Of a DNA stretch of 15,233 nt, positions 13,796-15,233 are shown one piece after another. A program made the translations under genes and the position numbers. How positions within the stretch are numbered: the first letter of the stretch is position 1; each line of letters opens with the position of its first letter. The notes beneath the pieces are model-generated. The model did not search any database. It was not told where the DNA came from and saw nothing but the letters and a program-made list of their open reading frames with translations. The DNA is from an uncultured Collinsella sp. (lineage in GTDB: Bacteria; Actinomycetota; Coriobacteriia; Coriobacteriales; Coriobacteriaceae), in assembly GCA_958438955.1 (NCBI GenBank), contig CAUBTS010000045.1:1-15233 (forward strand). Reading direction: 5' to 3'.

Positions 13796-15072
13796 TAGTC
13801 AAGTCCCGAGAAGGAGGGATATGCGCTCTCGCCGTGCTGACTCGCATCCATGCCCAGCGCCTCATCGGCCTCGTCCACGCGCAGGCTGCCGTGGAACAGC
13901 GCCTTGACCACCGCGGCGATCACCAAGTCGAGCACCAGTACAATAGCGACCGTCACCACAATGCCCAAAATCTGCGAGATGAGCAGCGAGACATCGCCCG
14001 TGTAGAACAGGCCGCCCTTACCGGTCCACGAGAGCTCCGGCACGCAGAACAGCCCCGTGAGCACGCCGCCCAGGATGCCGCCGATGCCGTGGCAGCCAAA
14101 CGCGTCGAGCGCATCGTCGTAGCCAAATTTGGTCTTAAGATGGCTGATGGCCAGGTAGCAGACGGGAGATACGATCAGGCCCATGACCAGCGCCGCCCAC
14201 GGCTCGACAAAGCCCGCGCCCGGCGTGACCACCACAAGGCCCGCAACCAGACCGGTGCTGGCGCCCACCAGCGTGGGGCGACCGGTGTGCACGCGCTCGA
14301 CGGCAAGCCACGAGACCATGCCCGCCGCGCTGGCCGTCACGGTATTGAGGATGGCAAGTGCCGCCACGGCGTCGGCCTTGAACTCGCTGCCGCCGTTAAA
14401 GCCAAACCAGCCAAACCAAAGCAGGCCGGCTCCCAGCGCCACAAACGGCACGTTATGCGGACGGTAGCTCACCATGCCAAAGCCGCGACGACGGCCGAGC
14501 ATTAAGCAGAGAATCAGGCCCGTAAGACCAGACGAGATGTGCACCACGTCGCCGCCGGCAAAGTCGAGCGCGCCGATGATATCGCCAATAAAGGAGCCCT
14601 CGCCGCCCCAAACCATGTGAGCGAGCGGCGCATAGACCACGAGCAGCCAAATACCCAGGAAGGCCGTCGTGGCACCGAACTTAACGCGGCCGGCCAGGCT
14701 GCCCGTGACGATAGCAGCCGTGATCATGGCAAATGCCATCTGGAAGGCGATGTTGATGATCTGAGGGTAGACGACACCGTCCGCAGCATTGCCCTCAGCC
14801 GCCTGCAGCACCTGGTTGAGCACCGGCAGGCACAGCAGCTGGTCAAGGCCTCCAATAAACGGACTCGAACCGTCGCCGCCATAGGCCAGAGACCAGCCGG
14901 CAACAATCCACAGCACACCAACCAGACCAATGGCGCCAAAGCACATGAGCATGGTGTTGATGACATTTTTGCGCCTGGACAGGCCGCCATAGAAAAACGC
15001 CAGACCCGGTGTCATTAAAAACACGAGCATGGTGCAGATGAGCATAAACGTTGTCGATCCCGTATCGTACAT
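13795..15072 (-). CDS. amt: Ammonium transporter, Amt family
   Basis: A 425-residue cytoplasmic-membrane channel that moves ammonium into the cell as a trimer. Family landmarks: TPGLAFFYGGLSRRKN (21-36) in the first helices, DFAGGDVVHISSG (170-182) with Asp170 and pore His178, and DAFGCHGIGG (323-332) with the second pore His328, the 'twin histidine' pair. About eleven hydrophobic helices are visible, and the cytoplasmic tail after 395 (DEADEALGMDASQHGE) matches the region that senses PII in this family. The ATG at 15072 is preferred over the ATG at 15129 because AAGGGAG (15084-15078) sits 5-6 nt before it and the 19 extra residues do not resemble a signal or membrane start. It is followed by the PII gene 146 bp downstream. 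Confidence 0.93.
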   Translation of the reverse strand: MYDTGSTTFMLICTMLVFLMTPGLAFFYGGLSRRKNVINTMLMCFGAIGLVGVLWIVAGWSLAYGGDGSSPFIGGLDQLLCLPVLNQVLQAAEGNAADGVVYPQIINIAFQMAFAMITAAIVTGSLAGRVKFGATTAFLGIWLLVVYAPLAHMVWGGEGSFIGDIIGALDFAGGDVVHISSGLTGLILCLMLGRRRGFGMVSYRPHNVPFVALGAGLLWFGWFGFNGGSEFKADAVAALAILNTVTASAAGMVSWLAVERVHTGRPTLVGASTGLVAGLVVVTPGAGFVEPWAALVMGLIVSPVCYLAISHLKTKFGYDDALDAFGCHGIGGILGGVLTGLFCVPELSWTGKGGLFYTGDVSLLISQILGIVVTVAIVLVLDLVIAAVVKALFHGSLRVDEADEALGMDASQHGESAYPSFSGLD

Positions 15073-15233
15073 TCGCTCTCCCTTGGTCGCATGAACGTTG
15101 TCGGCGCCCATAATGCGGCCGAGGGGCAACTGGTGTAGACCAGATACGGCGTTGTTAAACGCGGCGTTGTCGAATGGAAACGGCGCCGCAATCTTGGAAA
15201 CGGCGCGGCAACGGACGCGAAACGAACGGGAAA
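15073..15233 (-). promoter_or_regulatory. Upstream region of amt with phased GAAAC-type repeats
   Basis: No gene is seen here; it is the leader and control region of amt. On the plus strand tggaaacggcgccgcaa (15175-15191) recurs as tggaaacggcgcggcaa (15195-15211), one mismatch, 20 bp apart. A third gaaac is at 15219-15223. A second short repeat, cggcgttgt, occurs at 15148-15156 and 15163-15171. No clear -35/-10 pair was identified. Spacing near two helical turns suggests a protein array. Confidence 0.4.

Noticed and set aside
15073..15129. Upstream ATG at 15129 as start of Amt
   Set aside because: The ATG at 15072 has a clear AAGGGAG site and begins the protein where family members begin.
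1..15233. CRISPR array, tRNA, insertion sequence or phage att site
   Set aside because: No regularly spaced identical repeats, no cloverleaf-like sequence, and no transposase or integrase coding sequence were found on either strand.

Overview
The window looks like a chromosomal segment from a high-GC gut actinobacterium of the class Coriobacteriia, most likely Collinsella or a close relative. This is inferred from four things: strong GC bias at third codon positions, an LAxTG-type (not LPxTG) sorting signal on a surface protein, a giant anaerobe-type acyl-CoA dehydratase activase, and Shine-Dalgarno-led genes with short leaders. No rRNA, tRNA, CRISPR array, transposase or phage gene is visible, and most of the window reads as ordinary chromosome.

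Layout, left to right. (1) Positions 3-551 (+): the C-terminal end of an OPT-family transporter whose start lies outside the window, closed by a 14-bp-stem terminator. (2) Positions 753-4220 (-): an 1155-residue cell-wall-anchored protein. It has a signal peptide, two long Ala-rich coiled-coil arms, a central CAP/SCP-like domain and a C-terminal LAQTG signal. A nine-G run lies in the coding strand just after the signal peptide, and a gain or loss of one G would stop translation within a few codons. (3) Positions 4528-5667 (+): a DUF389 membrane protein, transcribed divergently from (2), with a textbook EF-hand loop in a presumed cytoplasmic segment. (4) Positions 5795-6244 (-): a small membrane-anchored protein of unknown function, convergent with (3). 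(5) Positions 6435-6655 (-): a frameshifted gene remnant. (6) Positions 6741-11522 and 11534-12244 (-): a two-gene operon in which a TetR-family regulator with a TTG start precedes a 1593-residue double-ASKHA acyl-CoA dehydratase activase fused to DUF2229 and a dehydratase-like domain. The two genes are 11 bp apart, and inverted repeats upstream of the regulator suggest autoregulation. (7) Positions 12365-13228 (-): a Cof-type HAD phosphatase with its own likely promoter. (8) Positions 13310-13648 and 13795-15072 (-): the nitrogen module, an Amt ammonium channel followed by a PII protein that has Leu where the modified Tyr51 usually sits. A long imperfect inverted repeat separates the two.

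How they fit together: amt and the PII gene form a classic sensing/transport pair in which PII gates the channel. The TetR-activase pair looks like a self-regulated unit for ATP-driven low-potential electron transfer, with its acceptor unknown. The coiled-coil/CAP protein is a candidate phase-variable surface factor. The OPT, DUF389 and HAD genes are independent single units.
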